From: Acidobacteriaceae bacterium
GTDB taxonomy: Bacteria > Acidobacteriota > Terriglobia > Bryobacterales > Bryobacteraceae
Direction of reading: 5' to 3'
DNA length: 47,098 bases
NCBI GenBank assembly: GCA_019244055.1
Contig: JAFATG010000361.1
Coordinates: forward strand, 1-47,098
In this document: one piece after another, positions 26,868 through 36,179 of the stretch
Layout: each line of letters starts with the position of its first letter
Numbering within the stretch: position 1 is the stretch's first letter
Made by a program: the position numbers and the translations under genes
The notes under the pieces: model-generated
The model's database searches: none
Told to the model about the DNA's origin: nothing
Seen by the model: the letters and a program-made list of their open reading frames with translations, nothing else

Positions 26868-29800
26868 TCAATTCTTAGTAATTGTCTCGTCCATGTTGAG
26901 AATGGTGCTGGCAACCAAGGTCCAGGCCGCGAGATCCGAAGGGCGAATGCTCGCATCCGGCTTCGATTCTCCCACCGCTAGAAGCTTCTCAGCGGCTTTG
27001 TTATCGGCCGAGTAATGCGCGGCTTCTTTCTCGTACAGCTTATCGAGTATCCCGAGTTCCTGCGCCGTGGGATCACGGTCCGTTGCCAGCCGGAACACGT
27101 AACGCACGCGGGCGTTCTCGTCCGATCCGCCTTCTTTCAGATCCCGTTGGGCCAGGACGCGTGCCGCTTCGACGTAAGTCGGGTCATTCAGCAGGACAAG
27201 AGCCTGGAGAGGAGTGTTCGTCAGCGTTCGCCGGGCGGTGCATTTCTCGCGGTCGGGCGCATCAAACGTGTTCAGCGTGGGATATGGCACGGAACGCTTC
27301 CAGAAGGTGTACATGCTGCGGCGGTACAGATCCTCCCCATGGCCCTGAACATACGTTTGAGCCGAGAAATCGCCGCCGAAAGCCATCTCTTCCCAGAGCC
27401 CTTTCGGCTGATACGGAAGCACGCTCGGGCCGCCGATTTTGCCATTGAGCAGCCCGCTGATCGCGAGCGCATTATCGCGGATCATCTCAGCAGGCAAACG
27501 AAAGCGAGGGCCACGCGCGAGCAGGCGATTCTCCGGATCTTTTTCCAGTAACTCCGGAGTGACGGACGAAGACTGACGATACGCGGCGGACGTTACGATG
27601 AGCCGCTGCATCGCCTTTACATCCCAATGCGTTCGGATGAATTCGGTCGCCAGCCAATCCAGCAACTCCTGATTGCTGGGCGGATCGCCTTGCGAGCCGA
27701 AATCGCCGCTCGTCTTTACGAGGCCAATACCGAAATACATCTGCCACAAATAGTTAACTGCGACGCGAGCCGTTAGCGGATTGCCAGGATCGACCAGCCA
27801 TTTCGCCAGTGTCAGCCGGTTGCGTGGCGCATCGCGAGGTAGCGGCGGCAAAACGGCAGGAGTATTCGGGTCGACCTTATCGGCGCGGTTGCGATAGTCG
27901 CCGCGCCGCAGAACGAACGTGTCTCGCGGCTTCTCCATCTCCGACATAATCATCGTGGAAGGAATCTCGCGATTGAGCTGATCGAGCCCGCGGTTCAGTG
28001 TCTCGTAATCGGTATTGAGCTGCTTTTCGGATGCGTTCCCCACTTCGGCCAGGAAATACTTTCGTACCCATTTCTTTTGGTCATCGGATCGGCGCTCAAC
28101 GGGAATCGCCAAAATTCCGTGAAGTGGACGCATCAATCCGATTTCGAGGGCGTCATTCGCATAGAGGCGGCGATTGTAGAAACGCAGATCCGCCAATTGG
28201 CCCTTAAACGGCGTGCCCCAATCCTTATTACCGGCCTGCAGGTCGCCTTCGCGGAACGATGCCGCCGCCAGACTATCGCAGACGATCTCGGTGGTGACGC
28301 TATGGCCATCTATATAGATCTGAATTCCTTTCGCTTTCGCCGATCCGTCATAGGCGATAGCGACATGGTTCCATTCCTCGAGCGTCACTCCGGCCTGCGA
28401 TTTCACTTCGATTCCGGACGACGGGCCGTCATTTCGGAGTCGCACAATGACGTTGCACGTCTTCTTCTGGCAATAGTCGATAGCGATTTCATAACCCGGC
28501 CCCTCTTTCGGCGATTTCGCATAACGCTGCAGGGCCGCCATCCCGGAGGGTCCGTCCGCTTTGATCCAGAACGCGATAGTGAAGGGCTGGCGGGAGTCGA
28601 ACGATCCGGCTGAGCCGAAGGAAACATGCGGCTCTTCATCGAGATTGGCCGCGCGCCCGACGCGGCCGTCGGTGTACGTCAATTTGCCGCTGATAACCTT
28701 GCCCGCGGCATCTGTCCGAAGGCGATTCGAGAGCGAGTCCTCGAACGCGAACTCGTCCGTGAGTCCTGCAGTTACGTCTGAAACGGCGGTCGAACGCTCC
28801 TCTTGCTCCCAGGCATTCTGCGCCACCGCGATTTTTTCATCCTGCTTTTTGATGGCCTCGAGCAGCGCTTGCTTCATGTCGGCTTGCTGCTTGTTCGGCA
28901 ATTGGAGAAAGGGCTTGGCGTTGCCTTTGTAGCCGTCCAGCCCTTCTTCCGGGATGCTGTTAAAGAACGCGCCGAAGCTGTAGAAATCCTTTTGCGTGAG
29001 TGGATCGTATTTGTGATCGTGACAGCGCGCGCAGCCCAGCGTAACGCCGAGCCAAGTCGTCGAAGTAGCCTCGATCCGATCGACGATGTATTCGTTCTGG
29101 TATTCTTCCGGAATCGCGCCGCCTTCGAAGTTGATCATGTGATTGCGGTTGAAGCCTGTCGCGATAGTCTGCGCCTGCGTCGGGTGCGGCAGCATATCTC
29201 CCGCGATCTGCTCGACGGTGAACTCGTCGTACGGCATGTTGCGATTGAATGCGTTAATGACCCAATCGCGCCACGGCCACATCTCACGGGCACTGTCGAT
29301 GTGGTAGCCGTGCGAATCGGCGTAACGCGCGAGATCAAGCCATTGCATCGCCATGCGCTCGCCGTAGTGAGGCGAAGCAAGCAAACGGTCCACAACCTTT
29401 TTATACGCATTCGACGATTGGTCGTCGAGGAACGCCTTTAGCTCCGCGGGAGTGGGCGGCAACCCTGTGAGGTCGAAAGTGACGCGCCGCAGGAGGATTG
29501 CTTTATCGGCTTCGGGTGAAGGATGAAGCCCCTGTTGTTCGAGCTTGGCGAGAATGAACCGGTCAATCGGGGTGCGCGCCCAATGCTCATCTTTAATAGC
29601 CGGCAACTCCGGCCGCTTTGGGGGAATAAACGACCAATGCGATTCCCACTTGGCTCCCTGATCTATCCAATTCTTTATGGTTTCGATCTGCGCCGAGGTA
29701 AGCTTTCGGCCTGAGTAAGTAGGAGGCATCCGCAGCGCCTCGTTCGGATTGCTGATCTTCAGATACATCTTGCTTTCGGCGGAGTTGCCGGGCACAATTA

Positions 29801-30002
29801 CCCCGGGCTTGCCAAAAGCGCCCTCTTTGGTATCGAAGTGAAGACCCGCCATGCGATGCATTTCATCCGGACCGTGGCAGGCAAAGCAGTTGTCGGAAAG
29901 GATCGGCCTGACCTGGCGGTCAAAATCCACTGCTGGTGTTGCAGCGAAATCAGAAGCGGAAGCGAACGAAAGCAGGAAAAAAGCAGAGGCGAAAAATCTC
30001 AT
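26868..30002 (-). CDS. PSD1 / planctomycete cytochrome-c domain protein with LamG insert
   Basis: A 1044-residue secreted protein starting at ATG 30002 with signal peptide '[15 protein letters not shown]'. In order: a planctomycete-type cytochrome c domain with haem motif C39-x2-C42-H43 ('[15 protein letters not shown]'); DUF1549 ('[32 protein letters not shown]', '[11 protein letters not shown]'); a concanavalin/LamG-like insert at about 400-610 ('[11 protein letters not shown]', '[10 protein letters not shown]'); and DUF1553 at the C-terminus ('[23 protein letters not shown]', '[28 protein letters not shown]'). It is paired with DUF1501. The family is thought to act in carbohydrate degradation, but the reaction is not established. 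Full length, no disruption. Confidence 0.95.
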   Translation of the reverse strand: MRFFASAFFLLSFASASDFAATPAVDFDRQVRPILSDNCFACHGPDEMHRMAGLHFDTKEGAFGKPGVIVPGNSAESKMYLKISNPNEALRMPPTYSGRKLTSAQIETIKNWIDQGAKWESHWSFIPPKRPELPAIKDEHWARTPIDRFILAKLEQQGLHPSPEADKAILLRRVTFDLTGLPPTPAELKAFLDDQSSNAYKKVVDRLLASPHYGERMAMQWLDLARYADSHGYHIDSAREMWPWRDWVINAFNRNMPYDEFTVEQIAGDMLPHPTQAQTIATGFNRNHMINFEGGAIPEEYQNEYIVDRIEATSTTWLGVTLGCARCHDHKYDPLTQKDFYSFGAFFNSIPEEGLDGYKGNAKPFLQLPNKQQADMKQALLEAIKKQDEKIAVAQNAWEQEERSTAVSDVTAGLTDEFAFEDSLSNRLRTDAAGKVISGKLTYTDGRVGRAANLDEEPHVSFGSAGSFDSRQPFTIAFWIKADGPSGMAALQRYAKSPKEGPGYEIAIDYCQKKTCNVIVRLRNDGPSSGIEVKSQAGVTLEEWNHVAIAYDGSAKAKGIQIYIDGHSVTTEIVCDSLAAASFREGDLQAGNKDWGTPFKGQLADLRFYNRRLYANDALEIGLMRPLHGILAIPVERRSDDQKKWVRKYFLAEVGNASEKQLNTDYETLNRGLDQLNREIPSTMIMSEMEKPRDTFVLRRGDYRNRADKVDPNTPAVLPPLPRDAPRNRLTLAKWLVDPGNPLTARVAVNYLWQMYFGIGLVKTSGDFGSQGDPPSNQELLDWLATEFIRTHWDVKAMQRLIVTSAAYRQSSSVTPELLEKDPENRLLARGPRFRLPAEMIRDNALAISGLLNGKIGGPSVLPYQPKGLWEEMAFGGDFSAQTYVQGHGEDLYRRSMYTFWKRSVPYPTLNTFDAPDREKCTARRTLTNTPLQALVLLNDPTYVEAARVLAQRDLKEGGSDENARVRYVFRLATDRDPTAQELGILDKLYEKEAAHYSADNKAAEKLLAVGESKPDASIRPSDLAAWTLVASTILNMDETITKN

Positions 30003-30145
30003 TTCAAACGCCGCCGGCACGTTTGGACAGAGCGGTCAGGGCAAGCCGGTGTGGGTTCAGTATATCGAAGGATAGAAGACCGCGACCGCGAAATGCGACA
30101 GCCCGGGCCACGAGTACCTTCTTAAAGAATTGAGATTCTGCGCTT

Positions 30146-30151
30146 TATACT
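30146..30151 (+). promoter_or_regulatory. Possible -10 element giving a leaderless hicB-type mRNA
   Basis: TATACT lies exactly 6 bases before the ATG at 30158, and no Shine-Dalgarno is present. That is the spacing seen in leaderless transcripts whose first base is the A of ATG. No good -35 is visible. The 155-base gap between the PSD1 gene and this ORF is a divergent promoter region. Confidence 0.3.
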
Positions 30152-30157
30152 TCAAAC

Positions 30158-30361
30158 ATGAAATTCCGAATTGTGCTCGAGTTCGATCCCGAAACGGGCA
30201 GTTACTCAGCTGTCTGTCCCGAAGTCCCAGGTTGCGCTTCGGCCGGCGACACAGAAGACGAGGTACGGCAGAACATAGAAGAGGCAATTAGGCTTTATCT
30301 CGCACCGACTGACATCGACTTGCACAAGGATGCCAGGCTGTTTGAAGTCCTGATCGGGTGA
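30158..30361 (+). CDS. HicB-family antitoxin-like protein, without HicA partner
   Basis: A 67-residue protein consisting only of the HicB fold: 'FRIVLEFDPETGSYSAVCPEVPGCASAGDTEDEVRQNIEEAIRLYL'. This matches the partial RNase-H-like HicB domain (core pattern P-x-L-PGC-x-x-G-x-T-x-x-EA-x-x-N-x-x-EA-I). In typical modules HicB neutralises the small mRNA-cleaving HicA toxin, encoded next to it. No HicA-like ORF (with the G-S-H-x-x-[FY] motif) is visible on either side, and no C-terminal DNA-binding domain is present. It may be an orphan antitoxin or an unrelated UPF0150-type regulator. Family call is firm; function is uncertain. Confidence 0.85.
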   Translation: MKFRIVLEFDPETGSYSAVCPEVPGCASAGDTEDEVRQNIEEAIRLYLAPTDIDLHKDARLFEVLIG

Positions 30362-30501
30362 GAACTTCGGGAGTACCCAAGACTGGGGCTACTCGGTATT
30401 GACCACTTCGGGCGATGAATACTCGGGCTCACCTATATCTTGCGCCGTCGGTTCGGCCCGACCCCGTCGAGATTTAAAGCCACGTAGCGGAAGACGCCCG
30501 C

Positions 30502-30565
30502 GAAGCGCGAAATAGGGCGGATCGGAGGAAAGGAACTGATCCGCCCTTGAGGTGATTCGCGCTTC
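30502..30565. repeat. Nested inverted repeat (two perfect 10-bp stems)
   Basis: Outer arms GAAGCGCGAA (30502-30511) and TTCGCGCTTC (30556-30565) are perfectly complementary. Inside them, AGGGCGGATC (30514-30523) and GATCCGCCCT (30538-30547) form a second perfect stem with a 14-base loop. The two stems stack with an internal loop of 2 and 8 bases. No U-run follows on either strand, so a simple terminator is unlikely. It lies in the 409-base non-coding stretch 30362-30770, where I find no convincing gene. Confidence 0.75.
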
Positions 30566-30770
30566 TCTGTTATTCAGACGATCCAAACGAAGATTTCGCC
30601 CAGGCAGGCAGTGGAAGGAATCGCGATGCTCAAATCACAGCGTGCCCGGCTCTTGGTTCGATTTGCCGAAGTTCAAATTGAGCCACCCACAATCGGCACA
30701 GCCCCATACCGGGCGAAGCTAAGGCGAAACGCAACTCTCTCGGCCGCGTCTCCCCTGTTAGGAGATACAG

Positions 30771-31154
30771 ATGTCTGTCAGCGATCTTCGACAAAGCCCA
30801 ATGATGAACCACATTTTGGAGAGTCTGGAGCGAAATGAAGATATCGGCCATTACGGGAGGCTAGTGTTCGTGATGGTGGGCCAGTATTTCTTATCAGAAG
30901 AGGAAATTCTGGAACTGCTTACGAAAGACCGTGACTGTGATGAGGAAAAAGCTCGCGGCATCCTGAAACAAGTGAAGGCTCACGGCTATAATCCGCCCAA
31001 GCCGGATCGCATTCTCGCCTGGATGCAGGAACAGGAGTTCCCCATCTGCGAGACGGCCGAGCACGACAAGAACGGGTGTAACGTTTACAAGTCGCTCAAG
31101 TTTCCACCCGAAGTGTACGAGCGTATCGCCACTTATTATCAGGACTCGCGTTGA
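30771..31154 (+). CDS. Conserved small protein resembling the primase large-subunit C-terminal domain
   Basis: A 127-residue soluble protein with a strong Shine-Dalgarno (AGGAG, 30760-30764). The core 'HYGRLVFVMVGQYFLSEEEILELLTKDRDCDEEKARGILKQVKAHGYNPPKPDRILAW' has the order of elements of the archaeal/eukaryotic PriL iron-sulfur domain: H-[YG]-G-R helix, 'EEI..L', 'D-x-DE', then 'Y-x-PP'. After this come C93 (FPIC) and C103 (GCNVY). PriL uses four cysteines; here only three exist in total (C56, C93, C103) and the first PriL ligand position is empty. Homology is my inference from pattern. No primase gene is nearby. Confidence 0.7.
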   Translation: MSVSDLRQSPMMNHILESLERNEDIGHYGRLVFVMVGQYFLSEEEILELLTKDRDCDEEKARGILKQVKAHGYNPPKPDRILAWMQEQEFPICETAEHDKNGCNVYKSLKFPPEVYERIATYYQDSR

Positions 31155-31303
31155 GTGCACCGAAGCGCTCCCTACGATCACAACGATCCGCGACAATTTC
31201 CAAATCGCCATTTCGTAGCGCTGCATTACTTTACAGTCAGTTTTCAAATCCGCCTGCGCCAAGCCCTACTTCTTCGCGTGCTACTTTTCTCCGAGACTCT
31301 TAT

Positions 31304-32107
31304 ATGTCCTCTCCCTCCGTTAATCCGGAACTCTTAGACGAATTCACTCCCGAATTCATCGCCGAAGCCAACGCGCTGCGCGAAAAGGTCGAGCGCAAAG
31401 CCGGCCTCCTTCATTCAGAATCACCCGATTCCGAGCCGGAAGAATCAGCGACCTATCCCGGCGCCGCCACGGAACTCGATTGGCAACCACGACCGGCAGG
31501 CAGCCGGCGCGTGTCCCCGGCCCAACTCGCCGCCAATCGTGCCAATTCCCAGCTATCCTGCGGGCCAAGATCAGCGGCCGGTAAAGAGACCGTCTCCTTC
31601 AACGCCTTCCGCCACGGCCTCACTGGACGCTTCAAAATCATGCCGTACGAGAGCGAACCGGATTACCAGGAACTACTCGATGGTCTCCGCGACGAGCACC
31701 GGCCTGCCACTCCCACCGAACACTTACTCCTCAATCGCATGGCCGAGCATTACTGGTTGTCCCAACGCGCTCTCTATCTCCAGGGCGTCTGCTTCAACGA
31801 ATTCGGCGGTTGCGACAGCGACGCGCGCCTCGCGCTCTATCTCCGCTACCAAACCACCCACGAGCGCGCGTTCCATCGATGCCTCAACGAGCTGCTAAAG
31901 CTTAGAACAGAAAGGCGCAAAGAGCAAAATGGCTTTGTTTCGCAGCAGCAGAAACTAGCCGATCAAGCCCGCCGCGAAGCCCGCGAAAATCGGCAGCAGG
32001 AACGTCACAAATGGGCCGTGCTACTCGATCAAGCCAAACTCGACCATCAAAAATTGCGCAACATGCAGCTTCCGGGTAGCGACAAACTGCTGAGTAACGC
32101 CGCCTAG
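31304..32107 (+). CDS. Acidobacterial conserved protein with ANRANSQ-SCGPRSAAGK motif
   Basis: A 267-residue hydrophilic protein. The middle contains 'LAANRANSQLSCGPRSAAGKETVSFNAFRHGLTGR', a motif I associate with a family recurring in Acidobacteria (general form ANR-NA-x-x-STGP-[RKT]-[ST]-x-x-GK-x-x-[SA]-x-x-N-[AG]-x-[KR]-HGLTG). It is followed by an alpha-helical region ('TEHLLLNRMAEHYWLSQRALYLQ', 'LYLRYQTTHERAFHRCLNELLKL') and a basic coiled-coil tail rich in Gln/Arg. Function is unknown. The ATG at 31304 lacks a Shine-Dalgarno, and the in-frame extension to 31151 is of low-complexity, non-conserved type. A strong stem-loop begins 4 bases after the stop. Confidence 0.72.
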   Translation: MSSPSVNPELLDEFTPEFIAEANALREKVERKAGLLHSESPDSEPEESATYPGAATELDWQPRPAGSRRVSPAQLAANRANSQLSCGPRSAAGKETVSFNAFRHGLTGRFKIMPYESEPDYQELLDGLRDEHRPATPTEHLLLNRMAEHYWLSQRALYLQGVCFNEFGGCDSDARLALYLRYQTTHERAFHRCLNELLKLRTERRKEQNGFVSQQQKLADQARREARENRQQERHKWAVLLDQAKLDHQKLRNMQLPGSDKLLSNAA

Positions 32108-32110
32108 CTA

Positions 32111-32207
32111 GCGCAAAGGGCGCGGATGCGCGCCGAGATACAGCAAAGCAACTCCGCCGTCCTTCGCTCGGCGCGCTTGATCCCGCGCCCGTTTTGCGCG
32201 AGTTGCT
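32111..32207. repeat. Long imperfect stem with possible pseudoknot after the 31304-32107 gene
   Basis: GCGCAAAGGGCGCGGATGCG... (32111-32137) pairs with 32167-32199: a continuous 10-bp GC stem (CGCGCCGAG-side with CTCGGCGCG-side), then a second 7-bp block and a TTTGCGC/GCGCAAA block, with small bulges and a 29-base loop. Within the loop AGCAACTC (32147-32154) is complementary to GAGTTGCT (32200-32207), just outside the stem, which would make a pseudoknot. There is no U-run. The remaining gap to 32369 shows no gene. Confidence 0.65.
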
Positions 32208-32369
32208 CAGAAGACCAAAATTCGTGGCGCGGACCGGCGCTTTTTGCCGCCTGCGTCCCTCGATTGTTCATGCTGTCAAATCTTGGGGCAATTGAGTTGC
32301 GCCGGTTTGGGTTCAGCGGCGATACACTGACGATGACGACCCGCCAAAAAGCAGTTTCAGAGGTGGCAA

Positions 32370-35300
32370 ATGGCAGACGAGGAGATGGAAGAATTTTCGG
32401 AACAGGGAGCAAGTGCGGCACCTGAGGAGACCGGGAATGGGCAGGTGGTCTCCTCCGAGTGGTCCGTCGAGGAGAGCGATGAGACCACCGCCATAGTCGA
32501 CGAAGGCCCAGCAGTACGGGAGCCGGCGCACTCTCTACCTTTTCCAGTTGTCGGGATCGGCGGTTCTGCAGGCGGGATAGAAGCCTATATAGAGGTGTTC
32601 CGGAACCTCCCAAACAACACCGGGATGGCGTTCGTCCTCATCCCGCACCTGATGGCCGACCAAAGGAGCCACCTTCGAGAAATCATCGCGCGGCACACCT
32701 CCATGCCGGCGATCAGCATTGAGACCGGGATTCGCCCCAAACCGAACCAAGTCTACCTTCTTCCGCCGAATGCCCAAGTCTCGCTACAGAACGGACTCTT
32801 CCACCTGGAAGAGCGATCCGGCGAGGGACATTTCCACCCCATCGATTTCTTCTTTCAATCTCTCGCCGCCGAGCAGAAGAACCTCGCCATCGGCGTGGTG
32901 CTGTCCGGAATGGATGCGGACGGCACAATCGGATTAAAAACGATACGAGGCGAGGGCGGGATCGCAATTGTTCAAGCGCCGGAGACAGCCCGGTTCCCCG
33001 AGATGCCTCGGAGCAGCATCTCCGCCGATCACGTCGATGTCATTGTGCCGCCCGACCAGGTCGGCCTGCACCTTGCGGAACTGGCGAAGCGGCAGCAGAG
33101 TCCCGAGCTGCGACAACTCGAGGAAGGAAGCGCGCCTCCGCACGAAGACAAGTACTTCGGCCGCATTCTGAAAATATTGAAAGGGGTTTCGGGGGTCGAT
33201 TTCCGCCTTTACAAGCCGAACACCCTCAGGCGGCGCATTGCTCGGCGGATGTTGATGCACCGGACCGATACGCTCGCGGATTATCTTGCATTTGTGCAGG
33301 CAAATTCCAAAGAACTGTACGAATTGCAAGATGACATTCTGATCAGCGTCACGCGATTCTTCCGCGACCCGGAGGTGTTCGAAGCTTTTAAGGATGTGGT
33401 GCTGCCGCAAATCCTCGATAACCGCAGCTCCGATCAGCAAGTGCGCATTTGGGTGACCGGCTGCTCCTCGGGCGAGGAAGTGTACTCTCTCGCGATTAGC
33501 CTTCTCGAACACCTGACCGGGAAGGCAGTGGAACCGCCGATCCAGATCTTCGGCACGGACGCGAGCGAACGTAGCGTTCAGAGAGCACGTCTAGGCATCT
33601 ATCCTGAAACGATTGCGAATGAAGTATCGCCAGAGCGGCTGCGGCGCTTTTTCAATAAAACGGAGAAGGGGTACCAGGTTGCGAAGCGGATTCGCGATAT
33701 CTGCATCTTTGCGCGGCAGAATCTCTGCCACGATCCGCCCTTTTCACGACTGGACCTGATCAGTTGCCGCAACGTGCTGATCTACTTCGGTTCCCAGTTG
33801 CAAAGGCAACTAATCCCCACCTTCCATTACGCGCTTCGCCCCGATGGCTTCTTATTGCTGGGCAGCTCGGAGACGATTCGGGAATTTACCGATCTTTTCA
33901 GTCTGATTGATCGTAAGAACAAGATTTATTCGAAAATCGGAGCGACGCCCCCGCGAGCATTGCTGGAGACGGGGCCGCGCGGGTTCCTTCCCGATCTGGC
34001 AATCGAGCCGCCACTGTTATCCGGAGAGAATTTCAGCGAGATCGAGCTGCAGCGAACGGCGGACCGGATCGTACTGGCGCGCTATAGCCCACCCGGCGTC
34101 ATCGTTAACGACAAGCTGGAGATCCTTCAGTCTCGCGGACATACCAGCCCCTTTCTCGAATTGGGAGCGGGAGCTGCTTCGTTGCATTTGGGGCGGATGG
34201 CGCGAGAGGACATCGCTCCCCAAGTCACCGCGGCAGTGAAGAAAGCCATCGAACAGGATTCACCGGTTCAGGTGCAGGGACTGCGTGTTCACGACAACAG
34301 TCACGCCCGCGAACTGACGCTCGAAGTACTGCCGATGCACAACCTGAGCTCGCGAAGGAGGTCCTACCTGGTCCTGTTCATACCCACGCAGGGGGCGCCA
34401 GCCAGCGCCGGCGTGGCAAGCGCAGCGGAACCTTCGACGGAATTAAAGGAAAGAGACAGGGATCCGGAGGTTGCGCATCTGCGACACGATCTCTCCTCAA
34501 CGAGGTTGTATCTGCAATCGCTGCTCGAGGAGCGCGATGCCCGGAACCAGGAACTCGTTTCAGCAAACGAAGAGATACAGTCGGCCAACGAGGAACTGCA
34601 GAGCACCAATGAAGAGCTGGAGACGACGAAGGAAGAAGTGCAGAGCTCGAACGAAGAGCTGGAAACGCTAAACGACGAGCTGCAAAACCGGAATGCGGTG
34701 CTGACTCAGGCCAGCAATGATCTCTCGAACCTGCTGAACAGCGTAAATCTACCTGTGCTCATGCTGAGCAGCGATTTCAGCATCCGGCATTTCACGCCGC
34801 AAACGCAGCGCCTGATGAACGTCCGAACAAGCGATATTGGCCGGCCATTTGGTGATATCCGCCTGAATCTGAACGTCGATAATCTGGAGCCCCTTTTCGC
34901 GGAGGTCCTGGACACGCTGGGGCCACGCGAGATTGAGGTGCAGGATCGCGATGGGCGCTGGTACCTGCTGCGGGTGCGGCCGTATCGGACGACGGAGAAC
35001 AAGATCGACGGACTAGTGATGGCGGTGTTAGACATCGACCAAGTCCGCCGTGCCCAGCAGGAACTGAGGGAAGCGCGCGACTTCGCCCGATCCATCATCG
35101 AGAGCATTCCGCTGCCGCTGGTGGTGGTCGATTCAGATTTCCGGATTCGCTCGACGAACGAAGCGTTTTGCACGCTGGGGGGCTTGAGCGGCGAGGCACT
35201 CGATCAGCGCTCGTTGCTTGATCTGACAGCGCGCCTGTGGGGCGTGGAAGAGCCGCTCAGCTCGCGGATAAGAGGATTGCGCGATAACACGAAATCCGGC

Positions 35301-36161
35301 CGCAGCTTCGAACTCGAACACAAGACGTCCGGTGAGAATCCGAAGATTTTCCTGATTCGGGGGCGGGTGCTGAAACCGGATGGCGAGCAGTTTCTGCTTG
35401 TCACGTTCGAGGACATAACAGCCCATAAAGAAATGGAGCTTCTGCTGAAAGCGGACACCACACGGCTGGCGGGCGAGGCCGAGTCAGCAACGAAAGCGCT
35501 GGGCCGCAGCAGGGAGGAATTACGCGCCTTGGCCGGCAGTCTTATGTCTTCTCAGGAAGACGAAGGGCGACGGCTGGCGCGAGAGTTGCACGACGATATC
35601 AGCCAGCGACTAGCGGCCCTGAGCATGTGGGGAGACAAGGCGTTAGCAAATATCGAGACGGATCCGGCGGCTGCGCGCCAGGAGTTAGAGAAGACCTTGA
35701 CGCAGCTAGCAGAACTCTCGGAAGACGTACGCCTGCTCTCTCATCGCCTCCATCCGTCGGCAATTGAAGATCTTGGGTTAGCAACCGCGCTGCGATCGCT
35801 TACTGAAGAATTCGGCGAGCGCGAGGACATGATTACAACATTCTCCTGTCGAGATGTGCCTGAGACGCTGCCGGTAGAAGTCGCGACAGGGCTGTACCGT
35901 ATTGCGCAGGAGGCGTTTCGGAACGTCGCGAAGCACGCCGGCAAGACTCACGTAAAGGTATCGCTGACTGGAAAAAATGGTGGTGTGGAATTGCAGGTAG
36001 CCGACGCCGGCAAAGGATTTGACCCGGAACAGAAGCATTCGGGCTTGGGTCTCACCAGCATCAGGGAACGGGCGCGCCTCATCGGGGCGACTCTCAACAT
36101 TCAGTCGAGTTTGGGCGAAGGCACAAAGGTCACAGTCTTCGCGCCCGTGCCAGCCGGGTAG
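32370..36161 (+). CDS. CheB-CheR-PAS hybrid sensor histidine kinase
   Basis: A 1263-residue multi-domain signalling protein with no transmembrane segment. Residues about 57-240 are a CheB methylesterase domain with S66 (GGSAGG), H93 (IPHL) and D184 (SGMDADG). About 255-530 are a CheR methyltransferase with the SAM-binding 'GCSSGEE' (365-371) and 'DLISCRNVLIYF'. About 700-780 are a heptad coiled coil ('NEEIQSANEELQSTNEEL'). Two PAS-like domains follow (about 790-890 and 905-1020). Then comes a HisKA_3 phosphoacceptor near residue 1073 ('RELHDDISQRLA') and an HATPase domain (N box 'AFRNVAKHA', G boxes 'DAGKGFD' and 'GLGLTSIRERA'). HisKA_3 kinases normally signal to NarL-type regulators. Confidence 0.95.
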   Translation: MADEEMEEFSEQGASAAPEETGNGQVVSSEWSVEESDETTAIVDEGPAVREPAHSLPFPVVGIGGSAGGIEAYIEVFRNLPNNTGMAFVLIPHLMADQRSHLREIIARHTSMPAISIETGIRPKPNQVYLLPPNAQVSLQNGLFHLEERSGEGHFHPIDFFFQSLAAEQKNLAIGVVLSGMDADGTIGLKTIRGEGGIAIVQAPETARFPEMPRSSISADHVDVIVPPDQVGLHLAELAKRQQSPELRQLEEGSAPPHEDKYFGRILKILKGVSGVDFRLYKPNTLRRRIARRMLMHRTDTLADYLAFVQANSKELYELQDDILISVTRFFRDPEVFEAFKDVVLPQILDNRSSDQQVRIWVTGCSSGEEVYSLAISLLEHLTGKAVEPPIQIFGTDASERSVQRARLGIYPETIANEVSPERLRRFFNKTEKGYQVAKRIRDICIFARQNLCHDPPFSRLDLISCRNVLIYFGSQLQRQLIPTFHYALRPDGFLLLGSSETIREFTDLFSLIDRKNKIYSKIGATPPRALLETGPRGFLPDLAIEPPLLSGENFSEIELQRTADRIVLARYSPPGVIVNDKLEILQSRGHTSPFLELGAGAASLHLGRMAREDIAPQVTAAVKKAIEQDSPVQVQGLRVHDNSHARELTLEVLPMHNLSSRRRSYLVLFIPTQGAPASAGVASAAEPSTELKERDRDPEVAHLRHDLSSTRLYLQSLLEERDARNQELVSANEEIQSANEELQSTNEELETTKEEVQSSNEELETLNDELQNRNAVLTQASNDLSNLLNSVNLPVLMLSSDFSIRHFTPQTQRLMNVRTSDIGRPFGDIRLNLNVDNLEPLFAEVLDTLGPREIEVQDRDGRWYLLRVRPYRTTENKIDGLVMAVLDIDQVRRAQQELREARDFARSIIESIPLPLVVVDSDFRIRSTNEAFCTLGGLSGEALDQRSLLDLTARLWGVEEPLSSRIRGLRDNTKSGRSFELEHKTSGENPKIFLIRGRVLKPDGEQFLLVTFEDITAHKEMELLLKADTTRLAGEAESATKALGRSREELRALAGSLMSSQEDEGRRLARELHDDISQRLAALSMWGDKALANIETDPAAARQELEKTLTQLAELSEDVRLLSHRLHPSAIEDLGLATALRSLTEEFGEREDMITTFSCRDVPETLPVEVATGLYRIAQEAFRNVAKHAGKTHVKVSLTGKNGGVELQVADAGKGFDPEQKHSGLGLTSIRERARLIGATLNIQSSLGEGTKVTVFAPVPAG

Positions 36162-36179
36162 AATTTCGGGTTTCCGATC

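Noticed and set aside
30389-30586. Minus-strand ORF of 65 aa (and similar short ORFs) in 30362-30770
   Set aside because: It spans the nested inverted repeat, is Arg/Pro-rich, and has no ribosome-binding site or recognisable family; more likely a by-product of the palindromic DNA.
32104-32613. Minus-strand ORF of 169 aa covering the stem at 32111 and the start of the CheB/CheR kinase
   Set aside because: Half of it is antisense to a well-supported CheB domain and the rest reads through the hairpin; composition is typical of a shadow frame.
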